Source: Symbiodinium kawagutii (Eukaryota > Sar > Dinophyceae > Suessiales > Symbiodiniaceae). Taken from it: DNA of 64,000 nt. Within the stretch, counting starts at the first letter, position 1. Every line of letters starts with the position of its first letter. A model generated the notes under the pieces. The model searched no databases, was not told where the DNA came from, and saw nothing but the letters and a program-made list of their open reading frames with translations. The position numbers and the translations under genes are program-made. Shown piece after piece: positions 53,978 through 64,000 of the stretch. The stretch spans positions 591,328 to 655,327 of the forward strand of contig VSDK01001438.1 of NCBI GenBank assembly GCA_009767595.1. Direction: 5' to 3'.

Positions 53978-54668
53978 CTCTGTTGACTTCTTTGTTTGCT
54001 TTTCTGTTGACTTGTTTAACTTGTTTTGCTTTCGTTTTTGCAATTGCTTGTTTTGGATTGGTGCTAGCTGCTAGGTGAGTTCAGCAATGTGAAGTCATTG
54101 AATTTCAGTCAAATGAGCACAAGAAGGGCAGAAGCTATACCCTGTGGCATCGCAGCAAACTTGTGTAGGAACAGATTCTTAAGTCCATTGCCGATTTTCA
54201 CAATGACGTCAGAGGCGCCTGGCTGCTGAAGGTTTGCTGTTACCCTGGACACCTTAGAGACTGTGAAACATATTATAGTATACAATATATACATTTATAT
54301 TCTTGCTTACGATGTACTGAGTTTGATCCCACTTTGATCTGCGCTCTGCTTCGGAGCCTCCAAGATAGGCCATTTCTGTTTTTCCACTAACATCTTCATG
54401 CGATTTCATGTGAAGTTCGCTTCGTGAAGTTCATGGCTTTGGGAGCTGTGCCACGGGATCTTCTCTCGTAGGCGTTTCCGGAAGTTTTTGCGGGCGCCTG
54501 CGCTCACCTCCGAAAGGAGATCTATGAAACAGGCTCCTGGGCCCATCCTGGGCCCATGCTGCAGCGAGAAGATCCTAAAGGAAGATCCTCTTGTTCTACT
54601 AAAGCAGCGAGATTTTTTTTTACATGTAAAAGTTTCATCTTTGTTTAAGGAACAAGTACTGTGCTAGG

Positions 54669-54872
54669 GATGACTTGGCAGCCAAAGCTACGAACAAGTT
54701 GTTGGACACTGAGAAATGGTCCGAGCCGATGCTCCGAAACGGACTGAAGCCGCGTCCGATGATGTGTTGGTCTCCAGGCGAAGTGATCTTCGCACCTGGG
54801 GGCTTTTCAGTTGCGCTGCACATCACCACCACAGGACGCGGGGAGTCGTCGCGGGGAGTCCATCCATGGTGA
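54669..54872 (+). CDS. ion channel exon: possible cyclic-nucleotide-binding-like segment
   Basis: The open frame contains LKPRPMMCWSPGEVIFAPGG, then FSVALHITTTGRG. 'PGE-x-IF-x-x-G...L-x-I-x-x-x-G' matches the start of a cyclic-nucleotide-binding beta-roll. Order and strand fit the channel. The exon limits are unclear: acceptor near 54668 or at GTCTCCAG (54776), and the frame ends in TGA at 54870-54872. The phosphate-binding cassette that would show ligand binding was not found. The minus strand is also open. Confidence 0.4.
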   Translation, partial: DDLAAKATNKLLDTEKWSEPMLRNGLKPRPMMCWSPGEVIFAPGGFSVALHITTTGRGESSRGVHPW

Positions 54873-55008
54873 CACTCTTGTAATTCATCGTATTCTAAGA
54901 ATGGATCTCTCAGTGATTCAGAAGAGAGTGTAAGATTTTCTTGGACACAACGATGGGAGGGCAGAAAAGCTTCCTGAGAGCGCATTGATCTACCTCAGCA
55001 ATGTTGCA

Positions 55009-55080
55009 AGATCGGCCAGGACAATACAAGTTCCAAGACTACGACACAACGACAATAACTGTGGAAGGCACCAGTTGGAT
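55009..55080 (+). CDS. possible ion channel exon after the binding-domain segment
   Basis: After AATGTTGCAAG the frame reads RPGQYKFQDYDTTTITVEGT, then SWI and a stop. The 'V-x-G-x-W' ending resembles sequence following the beta-roll in protist CNG-like channels. Weak on its own. Confidence 0.3.
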
Positions 55081-55642
55081 CTGAAATATCTTTGCGTGGT
55101 CGTGAGATGTCTGGTGTCAGCTATACTAATTCTCTCTGGTCTTTGTTCAGCTTCACTATTGAAGCTGACGACTCTGCCAGTTGGGGAAGATGAAAGTAAA
55201 ACAGCGTACCGGGTTATCCTTTTCTAATATCATTAGATTTGACCATGACAATGACACCACTAAGCCACAACTACCATGACACATGGCCTTTCAGGCACTA
55301 AAAAGGTCTATCGCTTGTACCGGATTCAGATTTTAGAATGGCAATGACGCCATAACACCACCACCCCATGAACACACATGTGTTCCAGCCACCTGATTTT
55401 CACCTGCTGTACTGTGGGTTGCCTTCCGTGCGCAAAGACTCATTCACTTGCACAGCGCCGCAAGCTGTATTTTGATTTTTGGACGATTTATGCATTTTTT
55501 AGACATACACGTATACGCGTACATGCATGCATGCATGCGTATGTACGCACGTAAATACATTCGTACTTACGTACGTACGTACATACATGTACTGCATTCT
55601 GCAAATGGATGCGTGATGTTTTTGCCGCAAATAATGTCTTCA
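55081..55642. other. no confident gene; GTAC/GCAT repeats
   Basis: 55514-55590 is made of ACATGCATGCATGC and ACGTACGTACGT palindromic words. Confidence 0.5.
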
Positions 55643-55707
55643 GATAGCAGTGCTCGATCGATTTCTTGTCGGCAGCCACCAACAGCTTGAACCCAGCCTT
55701 TTCAGGT
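55643..55707 (+). CDS. internal exon, possibly of the channel
   Basis: Acceptor CAAATAATGTCTTCAG and donor GTATCC bound 65 open bases (IAVLDRFLVGSHQQLEPSLF). Both splice signals are good. The minus strand is open as well. Confidence 0.35.
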
Positions 55708-55943
55708 ATCCAATGGTTCGAAGAATTGAGTCTCTACGCGGAGGTTTTGCTGTCACTCGACACTGTGCCGATGGTGGCAGTTTTGATGGGCCATCAACTC
55801 TTGCTATAGCCATACAGTTAGAAAACACGATGACATGGTTGGAAACAGCCGTAGTAACGGTCGTAGCTGAAGGTGTTGTATAAAGATATGAATTCATTTG
55901 TGAATGAGGGTCGTAGCAGCCAAATCAACATGGATACATATAC

Positions 55944-56323
55944 CTGTTGGATATGAACCCACCCAACCATAGATTTAGTCTATTCAAATGGGGGGCTGTT
56001 TCATTAAATCTACCAAGCAGATGGGACAGGGTAAGGACGTTTCCAGGTGGAGTTTGCCCATCCTTGGTGAATGTTCCTCCAATCTCGGCAGTGTATCCAT
56101 GTAGCGAGTTGGGTTTACCATAATGGATTTGCCAATAGTCCAAACTGGGGTTAATCATTCCTGTGAGGCTTGCCCCAGCAGCTAGCATGGGATTACCAAA
56201 CAACAATGCAGACAGGGATAACCCTCCAGTTTTTACCACTGTTGACATAATCAGGTAAGCCAAATGATTTGCAACATGATTGTGCAGCTGCAGAATAGTT
56301 TGCCCGAAGGCACCGAACCAACC
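55944..56323 (-). CDS. possible leftward exon, membrane-like protein
   Basis: An uninterrupted leftward frame of about 125 codons ends at a GTATAT donor after CCAACAG. It reads WFGAFGQTILQLHNHVANHL, a hydrophobic stretch (GLSLSALLFGNPMLAAGASL) and a Gly/Asn/Pro-rich region (GYTAEIGGTFTKDGQTPPGN). Composition is convincingly protein-like. It opposes the plus exons on both sides. No family recognised. Confidence 0.4.
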
Positions 56324-56668
56324 TCACAGCGAAGACGTTTGCAGAACTGTTCACTTTGGCTGGAAATGACCTGGCAGAATGCATTCGGAAGTCTCCAGGC
56401 GTGGGCACTGAATTGCATTTTTTTCGATTATCCATTGGCTACAAGTAGTAGTCTTTCAGCAGCTGGCTAGCTGTTGCATTCTCAGCAACCATGCATGGTG
56501 CCTTTTCCCACCTTTGTTGTTTCTACTTTCTGACTAATCCCATTGTGACAAGCTCGTGCCGATTCTCACCCATCATTTTATGCCGTGGTGGCCATAGATG
56601 GTGGAACCCCCCCAAAACAAGTCAGCTTTCCCTATCAGAAATGCTCATTCTCCTTCATCTTCGTGCAG

Positions 56669-56877
56669 GTTGCACCCGCATGTTCTGCGAGTATGCCAAA
56701 GAATTTCTTGCAGCCATGCAGAAAGTTGGTGGACTGATGGAACATGAGGACGCTGGACCCAGAAGTAGGATGTTTGGTATCCAGAACTGGCGATACCCTG
56801 AAACCATCTTTACTTCTGACAGGGAAAGCACTGGTTTTTGGGCGACCTCATTTGTAGGAACATCCATGCGTCATATG
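56669..56877 (+). CDS. internal exon, unknown protein
   Basis: Acceptor CTCCTTCATCTTCGTGCAG and donor GTATGT bound one open frame: CTRMFCEYAKEFLAAMQKVG, then GLMEHEDAGPRSRMFGIQNW. Splice sites are near consensus. It could be a downstream exon of the channel gene, since strand and spacing allow it, but no motif proves it. A (TA)n tract fills the start of the next intron. Confidence 0.55.
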
Positions 56878-57735
56878 GTATGTATATATATATATATCAA
56901 TACATATCTATACACCACAGTTGGTATATGTGTGTATATATATATATATATACATTTGGATACATGTATACACATACTTACAGGTATAGATAGACGTGAA
57001 AATATTGGTTGGGAAAACCAGCCGAAGGCAGGGCTGAGAAGATTTTGGACATTTTTTTTTCTTGGGGTGTGTGGGGGTGGTCGCAAAATGAAAGTTTCTG
57101 AGCAGGAAAGCATAGAGTGCTGAGATTTGGGTGCAAACTTTTTGGTGAAACCATCCTTTCTGACCTTTTTTTGGATGGGCCCTTGTGCGAGACACCGTAT
57201 TTTTTGGACAATTTGCACAACTACGGTTGTGGACAAGAGGTCCAAACAACTCTGAATAAATGCAGTACTTTCAGTTTGTGGCGGTTGAAACCCATTGTAT
57301 TTGGAGCGGTTTCGGTGTCATTTCGTTGGTGGGACATGCATGCAAATTGGTCGATTTTGCACAAAAATGGCAAACAGTTCTGCAGAGGCACGTCCTTTCA
57401 TTTTTTATGTGGCCACACAAGCCTGGGCGTCCCTGGCAAAAAAGGATAAGGTTTCCAGCTTTTTTGCATATCGCCGTCTCGTTCTGAGACTTCACAGTTC
57501 CATTTTTCAAGTTCCCAACCATCAAATGAATCAGTAAATGATAGTTTAGTCATCTTCACCTATGGTGATGTGCAAACGCCAAAATGACATGCAGGAGGCT
57601 GGTAGAGGCTAGCTTAGATTTCGTCCCCTGCATGCTCGGATATATACAGTAAACATGTGCAGGGGCATAGTGTAAGCAAGGGAGATTTACTGCAACCACG
57701 ATTGCCCTTAGTACAACCCAATGACAAGGCAATCG
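56878..57735. other. no confident gene
   Basis: TA-rich tract 56881-56953; competing frames at 57117-57537, none with a splice chain. Confidence 0.35.
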
Positions 57736-57980
57736 TTAGTTTGCTCGAAGGCTGAAGGGACCCATCTCCAATTCGTTTGTTCGAGCAGTTGGACGTTCTT
57801 CCGTTTTGGGGAAGCCTAGCAGGCGCAGAGGTAGAGACACGATGCGGGATTTTTCGTGTGGGGAGCGCTCAGGGCGTTCCGCATAGATTCGGGACATGAC
57901 AACGCTCAGTTTTCCGTGATTTCTAGGCCACCATTTTTTTTGCGAGTTGCTTGGTATCTCTTCCCCCACTTGCCATCCAA
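57736..57980 (-). CDS. possible leftward terminal exon
   Basis: A leftward acceptor (GGGTACCTGTGCAG) is followed by 80 codons to TAA (GWQVGEEIPSNSQKKWWPRN, HEKSRIVSLPLRLLGFPKTE). The plus strand is also open over half of it, so strand is uncertain. Confidence 0.35.
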
Positions 57981-58052
57981 CTGCACAGGTACCCAAAGAA
58001 CTCGAACATATATACACACACAAGTGTCATGATACTTTCCATTTGACAGAAG

Positions 58053-58464
58053 AGGTTCATGACCTTGGTTCCAGGTCAACCCGTGTCCAGTTGTTGCAGG
58101 AGCAAGTGGAGTTGGCCGTGAAGTGTTGCAAGCAGAACCACATCTACCAGATTCTATACCCTGACCCGGAGTACCTTGCCAGCCAAGACATGATTAAATA
58201 AGTTGAAGATTTACGGTTAAAAACCACAGACAAAATCACGGCTATGTATCATGGGAACATGTGCTTTAGCAGAGCGAAGTCAATTCCACCGACCACGACT
58301 CAGCACATGAGAGGACAGCTTTGGAGGCAAACAAGACAGAAACTAAGCGACAAATTGAAACCAACAAGACAGCCGTGCCTTGTGGCCCCAGAATGATGCT
58401 CGAAAACATCCAGATCTTGGAGGAAGATGAGTTGCTGGATGGATTCTTGGAAGCAAAGTCTTGA
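58053..58464 (+). CDS. two exons closing a rightward gene, unknown protein
   Basis: The first exon starts after TTTCCATTTGACAG near 58051 and reads EVHDLGSRSTRVQLLQEQVE, LAVKCCKQNHIYQILYPDPE. The second, 58273-58464, follows ATGTGCTTTAGCAG in phase 0. It is strongly polar (SEVNSTDHDSAHERTALEAN) and ends ILEEDELLDGFLEAKS with TGA. Coiled-coil-like. The donor of the first exon is not clear. May be the 3' end of the gene with exon 56669-56877. Confidence 0.5.
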
Positions 58465-59022
58465 AAGATCAATCACATTGCAATGGTCACACTGCTGTTT
58501 CTATTGATCAATACTTTGGTTGTAATGTTGTCATAGCTTATAGGTTCAATAGAGGTAGAAATCTTTTGTCTCTCAGCGATTTCGGGCGGGCTCCTGCACG
58601 AAGGCGGACATGCCAGCACTCTTTACACGCCTACTTGGCAATATTTGACAGAATAATTTATGGAAGAAAGTATATAACTCACACCTTATGCTTTACCCTT
58701 CTTTGTCCGATTTTTTGACTCTCTCGATGTACTTGAAGGTGATCATTTTCATCTCAGATTGAAGTGATTCGTTGTTTGAGAAGAGCACTGGAGAGCATTG
58801 CGCGGCATGTCAGGTGTGTGTCATCAGGCCTCCCAGGGGTCGTCAATTCAGCAGCCTGGTAGTCCTGGCGAATCCCGTGCCTCCAAGAATTCCAGGAGCT
58901 GCTGGGTCCAACAACTTGGGTGAAAGGAAAGGGAGAAGCGCCAAGCCGCTGCTAAGCCGCTGCTAAGCCGCTGCTAAGCCTGAAAGAAGGCTGTGTGCAA
59001 CAGAAAGATAGTGAGCTGAAAG
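58465..59022. other. no confident gene
   Basis: Contains three 11-bp copies of GCCGCTGCTAA (about 58943-58978). Confidence 0.4.
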
Positions 59023-59662
59023 ATGGCAGTGCTGAAAAAGACAAGTTCAAGACAACAGCGGTCGCGCGGATGTAGGAGAAAATTGGCATCGAGCTCATCA
59101 CTGGGGAGGCTACTGTCTGCTTCCCCTGCTTCCGTTGGCCGTAGTGATTCGGATAAAGACGGCACGGAGGACAGTGATTCTGATAAGGCCGGGAAAGTAT
59201 GCTCTTTGTGAAAACAAATGTAGTTCAAGCTTGATTAGCTTGCACATTCACTGCATGTTTCGACGGAAACGAAACAATGAGAACAGCAAAATGCGATACA
59301 GACAGCACTTTTTTGCTTGTCAATACCTTTCATTCGTTTCAGACTGCTCACTCTGCATTTCCATTTTGTAGTAGCTGCCTTTTGCCCTCTCAGGGTCCGA
59401 AGATGACGTCTCGACCCAGTGGAGGTAACTTTGGATAGCAACAGTACAAGTGCCAGTGACTGTTCCATGCATTCCATGCATTCTTGGTGTGAAAATGCGG
59501 CAGGCATCGGCACACCATCCACACCTCCACAATACGCCGCTGCGAGACATGTGGCAACCTAGGTGACTTGTTGGTTCCGAGAAGGACGGCCACCAACATG
59601 TCGATGAAACCGATGAGACGCATGGCAGCACGCCAGAGAAATGCTTCGAGTTGAAACAATAA
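59023..59662 (+). CDS. small rightward gene with acidic Ser/Asp repeats
   Basis: ATG 59023 opens a basic then acidic first exon (MAVLKKTSSRQQRSRGCRRK, then SDSDKDGTEDSDSDKAGK) ending at a GTATGC donor near 59203. A tiny exon 59393-59424 lies between strong signals (CTTTTGCCCTCTCAG and GTAACT). A stretch near 59506-59565 may be another. The terminal exon around 59567-59662 reads KDGHQHVDETDETHGSTPEK and ends FELKQ with TAA. Phases of the tiny exon are ambiguous. No domain recognised. Confidence 0.4.
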
Positions 59663-59944
59663 AGGCAAGAAATGTAAGCTCTTCAAACTTGCAAAATCTC
59701 TCTTTGCCGGGATGCATGTTTAGCCTTGCTCTCCTTTTCGGATGCAAATCTTTGGGAAGTGTTTGGGCGTTTTTGTTCGAGTGCCGCAACTGTAAGGAGA
59801 CCCCACCATGCGTAGCATGAGAAAGCTGGGCTCGGACCTTGCTGAATTTCTTGATTCCATAGATCGGAAACCAATCGAGGCGAGATCTTGGGGCGGGTTT
59901 CGCTTAAGTTGGATTTCAGAGAAGCAAACTTTTCCTTTTCCCAG

Positions 59945-60111
59945 GCAGGTCATTCTCTGTCATACGTAAGGTCAACGAGGTGACCGTATTTGACATCGAG
60001 AAAAACATGTTGATAAATGACGTTTGGGATTGGTGTTGTCCACACACAGACCTTCTGAATCAGTTCGTATTCCTTGAGGTATCCTCGCAACTGAAACGCT
60101 GCCAACAGTAA
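59945..60111 (+). CDS. exon, unknown protein
   Basis: A strong pyrimidine-rich acceptor (ACTTTTCCTTTTCCCAG) is followed by RSFSVIRKVNEVTVFDIEKN, MLINDVWDWCCPHTDLLNQF and VFLE. It then reaches either a GTATCC donor (60079) or TAA at 60109-60111. One of the more convincing isolated exons here. Confidence 0.5.
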
Positions 60112-60121
60112 ACGTCACAAC

Positions 60122-60262
60122 GAAACGGTCCAAGACCTCAACCAGAAGTTACAATCTTCTGGTGCTAGGCGGATGAGCTGCCAGAAATTCTGCAAAAGCA
60201 CATTCCAGAGTTGCACAAAGAGACAGGCGATCAGTTGGGTTGACAGTAAACAGATGTAAAGA
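60122..60262 (+). CDS. possible terminal exon, basic
   Basis: Plus frame NETVQDLNQKLQSSGARRMS, CQKFCKSTFQSCTKRQAISW ending in TAA. A long leftward frame (60231-60713, 160 codons) begins nearby and competes for part of the region. Confidence 0.35.
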
Positions 60263-60276
60263 CTGAAGATACCATG

Positions 60277-60331
60277 AAAATGAAGATGTAAATGAAGATG
60301 TAAGCGAAGATGTAAATGAAGATGTAAATGG
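60277..60331. repeat. 12-bp AAATGAAGATGT tandem repeat
   Basis: Four to five imperfect copies. Confidence 0.85.
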
Positions 60332-61088
60332 ATGAGAAGGGGGTCAGCAAATCCAATTGCTGTTCCTTTACTTCTGTTTGCAGCCAAAGGATGCCTTTTG
60401 GGCAAGGAGCAGGATACAAAATGATAGGTCCGCACAAGGACTGAAGAGGACTCGCAAGTTCTCCAAACTCCTGGTGGCTTGGTGCCCATAGTGAGGACTG
60501 CACTAAGCAATCGAAGCAGACTCTGTATTTGCTGTAGAGCTCTGGAAGAGCACTGAAAATCGGCAATCGAATTGTCAGCGGCAAGGCACCCATGTGGTCT
60601 TCAAGCAACAAGGAGAGCGAGAGCGAGCTGAATCCAGCTGCATCAGTATTTTGGGCCTCGTCACCTGGCTCAGTGTGAAGGCAGCTTATCACAGCAATGA
60701 TTCTTATATGCATTATACACCAATGACTAAAAAACTGAGTGAAACATCAAACATAGGTACAAAGGTATCTCATAAACTATTCTGGTTAGGGTCATGGTAA
60801 ACAATAGTTTGGGCAGCTTTGGCTGTGTTCCTTTTGAGGGCCACTTTGAAGTGTCAGGTGTAACGCCCCCCTTCCGTGGTACAAAGGGGCTTGCTCGATT
60901 CCTACTGGGTCCTCTGATTTGACTAGATGCAGAATCATCACTCAGCAAAATGTAACACGAGGCAATGATAGGATGTTCCGTGTAAGCTGGGGGCAGGGCT
61001 AGACGGAAACCCATCTTGCAAAATCCGTGTTCTTTCCGTGGACGCCAGATCTGAGATGAGGCTTTATTATCTTCATTGCCCTCAAACT
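60332..61088. other. leftward ORF, weak
   Basis: The leftward frame 60231-60713 is protein-like in its first 100 codons (GDEAQNTDAAGFSSLSLSLL) but has no domain. The rest holds nothing visible. Confidence 0.3.
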
Positions 61089-61353
61089 GCCTATTGCTAT
61101 ATATGTACCTATATATACTGTACATATGTATGTATGTATATATATATATGTATGTATATATATATATATATATTTACACATGTACAGAGATATACATATA
61201 CACTTCTTTATATATATATATATATGGTCCAGTGTTGCCACCCCCCCCCCCCCCCCCGGTCATGGTCATGGTCCCCCCCTCCCCCCCCTGTGGTGTGGTG
61301 TGGTGGGGTGGGGGGGGGGTGGGCTGGGGGGGGGGGGGCGGGGGGGGAATTTA
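61089..61353. repeat. TA/TG microsatellite then poly-C and poly-G tracts
   Basis: 61089-61226 is TATATG-type repeat; 61239-61258 is poly-C; 61308-61350 is G-rich. These sit next to the assembly gap. Confidence 0.85.
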
Positions 61354-61904
61354 NNNNNNNNNNNNNNNNNNNNNNNNNNNNNNNNNNNNNNNNNNNNNNN
61401 NNNNNNNNNNNNNNNNNNNNNNNNNNNNNNNNNNNNNNNNNNNNNNNNNNNNNNNNNNNNNNNNNNNNNNNNNNNNNNNNNNNNNNNNNNNNNNNNNNNN
61501 NNNNNNNNNNNNNNNNNNNNNNNNNNNNNNNNNNNNNNNNNNNNNNNNNNNNNNNNNNNNNNNNNNNNNNNNNNNNNNNNNNNNNNNNNNNNNNNNNNNN
61601 NNNNNNNNNNNNNNNNNNNNNNNNNNNNNNNNNNNNNNNNNNNNNNNNNNNNNNNNNNNNNNNNNNNNNNNNNNNNNNNNNNNNNNNNNNNNNNNNNNNN
61701 NNNNNNNNNNNNNNNNNNNNNNNNNNNNNNNNNNNNNNNNNNNNNNNNNNNNNNNNNNNNNNNNNNNNNNNNNNNNNNNNNNNNNNNNNNNNNNNNNNNN
61801 NNNNNNNNNNNNNNNNNNNNNNNNNNNNNNNNNNNNNNNNNNNNNNNNNNNNNNNNNNNNNNNNNNNNNNNNNNNNNNNNNNNNNNNNNNNNNNNNNNNN
61901 NNNN
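61354..61904. other. assembly gap (551 N)
   Basis: Undetermined bases. Open frames drawn through it are meaningless. Confidence 1.
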
Positions 61905-62795
61905 GGGGGGGGGGGGGAACATGGAACACGGTACCATATATACATATTTACATATGTATGATATAGATATATCTCTCTCCCTCTCTCCCCGTCTCCTGTC
62001 TACTGTCTACGTTTTTTCTTCTCTCCTTTCTCTCGCACTGCCCAACTTGTATTTATTCACCACTTGAAGCCTTTACTTACTAACTTGCTGTGCTGATCCC
62101 TTGTCAAACTTCACGTGCACGGAATTGTCAACTGTATCATGCTTTGTCACTTCATTACTTCCCGGCCAGGATCATCAGCACTGTTATAGTTGGCATCGCT
62201 TCACCTTTGTTTGATCGCTTGTTTTGAAAGCAAAACTTACAACGCCACGGAAACAGTCGATCAAATTGCCTTAAAATCACAGACATTCTGTACCTGTACG
62301 TACAACTGCCACTTCGCTTGCTCACCATTGCTTCCTCAGGCCATTTATGCTTCTGGCGATTTGTTGAAATAGAGGGGACCTCCCAAATCATCCAATGTTG
62401 ATCATTTAAAGTAGTAAGCGAACCATTTTTGGGGTACCATGGGGGTACCCCCATGCTATGAAACCATCATATTTACGCACATAAAAATGCGCCATTGCTT
62501 GTCGTGTCCCCAGAGAAGCTGGTTCCAAAATCCATTGTTACAGCGGTTGATCATTGTTGCCGGCGACTGACTTCAGCTGGGATCAGTCAAGATACATAAA
62601 CCAGGAATTGGACCAATACCTCGTTGGATCCCTCGTTGTTGTTCACGCCATCATCACCTATCGATTGACCGTGGTTGACCATCATGAAGTGTGAGTGAGC
62701 AGAATCAACCATCATTAACCATCATTAACCACCATTAATCACATCTAACCATCACCAACCACGATTCTGGCAACTAATAGCCATGAGATCGTGCA
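61905..62795. other. no confident gene
   Basis: A plus/minus pair of short frames at 62155-62454; 62690-62770 is ACCATCATTAACC low-complexity DNA. Confidence 0.4.
62438..62455. repeat. 18-bp perfect palindrome
   Basis: CATGGGGGTACCCCCATG reads the same on both strands; preceded by a partial copy GGGGTACC. Confidence 0.9.
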
Positions 62796-63832
62796 ATGGC
62801 CCAGATCACTGGAAACTACGAGATCTTCACCAAACCACAAGCGCCAGCCAGTCGTTTGCGGCGAGAGCAGTGGTACCAGTTGCGGGACATCATTCGGTGG
62901 ATCCAGCCAACCAAGGCACAGAGCAGGGAGGGCTTGGCTCGACAAAAGGGGTTGCTTGGTTGGTTGGTTGGTTGGTTGGTTGGTTGGTTGGTTGGTTGGT
63001 TGGTTGGTTCATAACTGTTGGTAAGCACCGGCAGGAATAGTCTCATGAAGATGTTAGTTAGGGTCAACATTGATGGTTGATATCGGGTGGTTTCAAAATC
63101 CTTGCCCCAAGATGTTCACTGATTTCCTAAGAGACGAGCCATGTCCGTGGAACATGTGGTTTCTTTGGCAAAATGGCTTCACAACCATACTCATTTGCTC
63201 AAAAAAGGTGCAATGACGAGATTTGCGTTTCACTTTCCTTTTTACCCCCTGCTCGGAGCTCTGGATGTTTGATTTTACCAACTTGGTTGACCAATGAGAC
63301 TGTATTGCAATGATGCTTTTTAGGACTGTCTCAAAAATCAAGTTCAAGTTCATTCTGCTGGGTGTCGAATGGGCAAGGCGCAAGTTCATGCCGTTTTGGT
63401 GCTGCTTTCTATCCGGGCTTTGGGCAAGTCCAAAGAGTTGGTGAATCAGCTGCCCAAAGAGAAAAGGCCAGTAGCTGTTCAGCTGTCGAGCTACATGATT
63501 TATGGTTTTGCAAAAACAAAGGGTTGAATGTTGCCAGGATTCATCTCTCTCTCTCTCTCTTTCGAGCGCGATCGTGCATTCCCTCGGTGTTTAGTCTTTC
63601 GTACTTCCTCGTAGTTTGTTCTGTTCATATTCACTGATTTTACTTCATTGTTTTCGTCCTTTTCTTCCTTTTTCTGTTGATGAAATTCGAGAGCTCCTTT
63701 TCAGACTTGTTTGTCAGCTGCCGACTGCTGTGCGCTTGGAAACCTGGGGAAGAATCTTTCAGGAGACCGGAGCGTGCTGTCTTATACATCATGGAGTACC
63801 ACAAGAATGCAGCTTGGAACAGTTTCTGTTAG
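62796..63832 (+). CDS. four-exon gene, unknown protein, phases agree
   Basis: Exon 1: 62796-62950, ATG, MAQITGNYEIFTKPQAPASR, ends phase 2 at GTTGCT. Exon 2: 63134-63207 after CCTAAGAG, RAMSVEHVVSLAKWLHNHTH, ends phase 1 at GTGCAA. Exon 3: from 63343, 63349 or 63385 (all in phase) to 63504, VLVLLSIRALGKSKELVNQL, RPVAVQLSSYMIY, ends phase 1 at GTTTTG. Exon 4: 63705-63832 after GAGCTCCTTTTCAG, LFVSCRLLCAWKPGEESFRR, ends ILN-free at NSFC with TAG. All three introns are GT-AG and every phase matches. Helical and basic; I do not recognise the family. Intron 1 contains the (GGTT)n repeat. Confidence 0.55.
62951..63010. repeat. (GGTT)n microsatellite
   Basis: About 13 units of TTGG, beginning at the donor of exon 1 of the flanking gene. 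Confidence 0.95.
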
Positions 63833-64000
63833 GATTCTTTTGACATCTTTTGACCCATTCAATCGCAACAGTCGCAATATATTTTTCAAGAATGATGGTC
63901 ACTATTTTGACAGTTCTTGTTTGTAAAGTAAAGTTGCCTGACTTGAGATGGCAATCCATCATGAGAAACACTGCCCACCATTGGTTCACACATCAAATCA
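63833..64000. other. 3' flank, nothing visible
   Basis: No coding or RNA signal recognised. Confidence 0.4.

Noticed and set aside
58266..58472. Leftward 68-codon ORF
   Set aside because: The plus-strand exon 58273-58464 has an acceptor, phase and stop and a far more protein-like sequence.
61038..62067. Long ORFs of about 190-313 codons around 61-62 kb
   Set aside because: They run through 551 undetermined bases and carry only TA, poly-C and poly-G sequence.
1..64000. CRISPR arrays, tRNA or rRNA genes, bacterial operons
   Set aside because: No regularly spaced identical repeats with unique spacers, no cloverleaf or rRNA signature seen; the tandem arrays have no spacers and gene structure is eukaryotic.

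Overview
This window looks like nuclear DNA of a dinoflagellate, most likely a Symbiodiniaceae-type genome. No rRNA or organelle marker fixes the species, so this is inference. It rests on five things: decayed DIRS-like and LINE retroelements of the kind I associate with dinoflagellates; a plastid-lumen style FKBP behind a bipartite leader; an intronless eIF3j gene; very short exons with GT-AG and apparent GC-AG introns; and abundant low-complexity satellite DNA.

Layout. 0.3-7.6 kb: a dead DIRS-like retroelement (tyrosine recombinase, Gag-like zinc-finger protein, methyltransferase-like domain, RT, RNase H) read rightward, head-to-head with a leftward ORF pair. Its 3' region carries a striking array of short covarying palindromes. 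7.6-13 kb: old dispersed repeat, a MITE, and leading exons of a protein kinase. 13.2-14.4 kb: an ORF and a plastid FKBP. 15.8-19.4 kb: isolated exons, a GGTTCC minisatellite, a second copy of the dispersed repeat and a leftward multi-exon gene. 20-24.3 kb: mostly non-coding with candidate exons. 24.6-25.6 kb: eIF3j. 26-37 kb: scattered small exons, mainly rightward, between minisatellites. 37.2-39 kb: a 1.75-kb TCTAA satellite. 40.5-55 kb: exons, in the right order and mostly phase-compatible, of one large voltage-gated/cyclic-nucleotide-binding-type ion channel. One of its introns holds a 5'-truncated LINE with a 15-bp target-site duplication plus several tandem arrays. 55-64 kb: more small-exon genes, an assembly gap (61354-61904), and a four-exon gene at 62.8-63.8 kb whose splice phases all agree.

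Most protein-coding content is in exons too short to stand out as ORFs, so many entries are exon-level predictions made by eye from splice signals, phase and composition. Confidence is moderate where phase agrees across several exons and low for single exons. GC-rich stretches here are often open on both strands, so strand can be wrong for isolated exons. The eIF3j gene, the FKBP, the retroelement domains and the core channel exons are the best-supported calls.
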